From the IMG/VR virus record IMGVR_UViG_3300030060_001196, positions 2,388 to 31,303 of that record: 28,916 bases of DNA. The stretch is one strand, 5' to 3'. The translations under genes were made by a program, and so were the position numbers. How positions within the stretch are numbered: position 1 is the stretch's first letter; each line of letters begins with the position of its first letter. A model generated the notes under the pieces. That model was not told the origin of the DNA. It did not search any database and saw nothing but the letters and a program-made list of their open reading frames with translations. The stretch is from a virus. Shown here piece by piece: positions 28,862-28,916 of the stretch.

Positions 28862-28916
28862 ATGACTGAACACACAGACAAAGTAAAAAAACATAAGAAG
28901 CTTCTTGAATTAGAGA
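28862..28916 (+). CDS. Partial gene at right window edge
   Basis: ATG 28862 directly follows the stop of the 90-aa gene, with AGAGG about 9 bases upstream. The visible part, MTEHTDKVKKHKKLLELE, is charged and helical and runs off the window. No function can be assigned. Confidence 0.6.
   Translation, partial: MTEHTDKVKKHKKLLELE

Overview
The window is part of a tailed-phage (Caudoviricetes) genome. It is AT-rich and its gene content (GroES-like co-chaperonin, nidogen-like protein, LamG/SPRY and DUF7483-type tail proteins, KGGM-repeat and KAAKRRKS-type basic proteins) resembles uncultured marine phages of low-GC proteobacteria. The portal is long (819 aa), there are two consecutive gp4-like head-tail adaptor candidates, and no tape measure, sheath or tail-tube gene is visible, so a short-tailed (podovirus-like) particle is the best reading. 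No integrase, repressor, polymerase, endolysin, tRNA or CRISPR array is seen. Both window ends cut through genes.

About 25 kb (1-24945) is read leftward on the minus strand in packaging-to-lysis order: large terminase (23476-24945), AT-hook basic protein, portal (20274-22733), four small genes of which three encode basic proteins and two of which overlap each other in different frames, a proline-rich protein, GroES-like protein, scaffold candidate, decoration candidate and major capsid protein (14932-15840). A strong terminator follows the capsid gene. Beyond it come small virion proteins, basic Lys/Gly-rich proteins, adaptors, a zinc-ribbon/cupredoxin-like protein, a Rossmann-type protein, fibre-like and lectin-like tail proteins, a 22-aa micro-ORF, and a tightly overlapped membrane-protein (holin-like) cassette ending in two large secreted or surface proteins (2219-3343 and 21-2246).

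The other arm (25155-28916) is read rightward and is built as a chain of compact transcription cassettes: sigma70-type promoter, conserved ACGGAG ribosome site, one to three small genes, GC-rich terminator, next promoter. Small genes include an Api92/YubB-like protein, an MGTRSN-type protein, a DUF3085-like protein and one- or two-helix membrane peptides. One cassette (promoter 28116-28145, terminator 28310-28332) has no convincing ORF but folds on paper into a long-range stem, several hairpins and a terminator. It is the best candidate for an undescribed structured RNA.

The two arms diverge from a 300-bp control region (24946-25250) that holds direct repeats, nested inverted repeats, a good promoter and a perfect 17-bp palindrome over its -10 box. 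This layout suggests a switch between rightward early/accessory genes and leftward late genes, or an origin or packaging site next to terL. Function calls are by recognition of motifs and family resemblance only; no searches were run.
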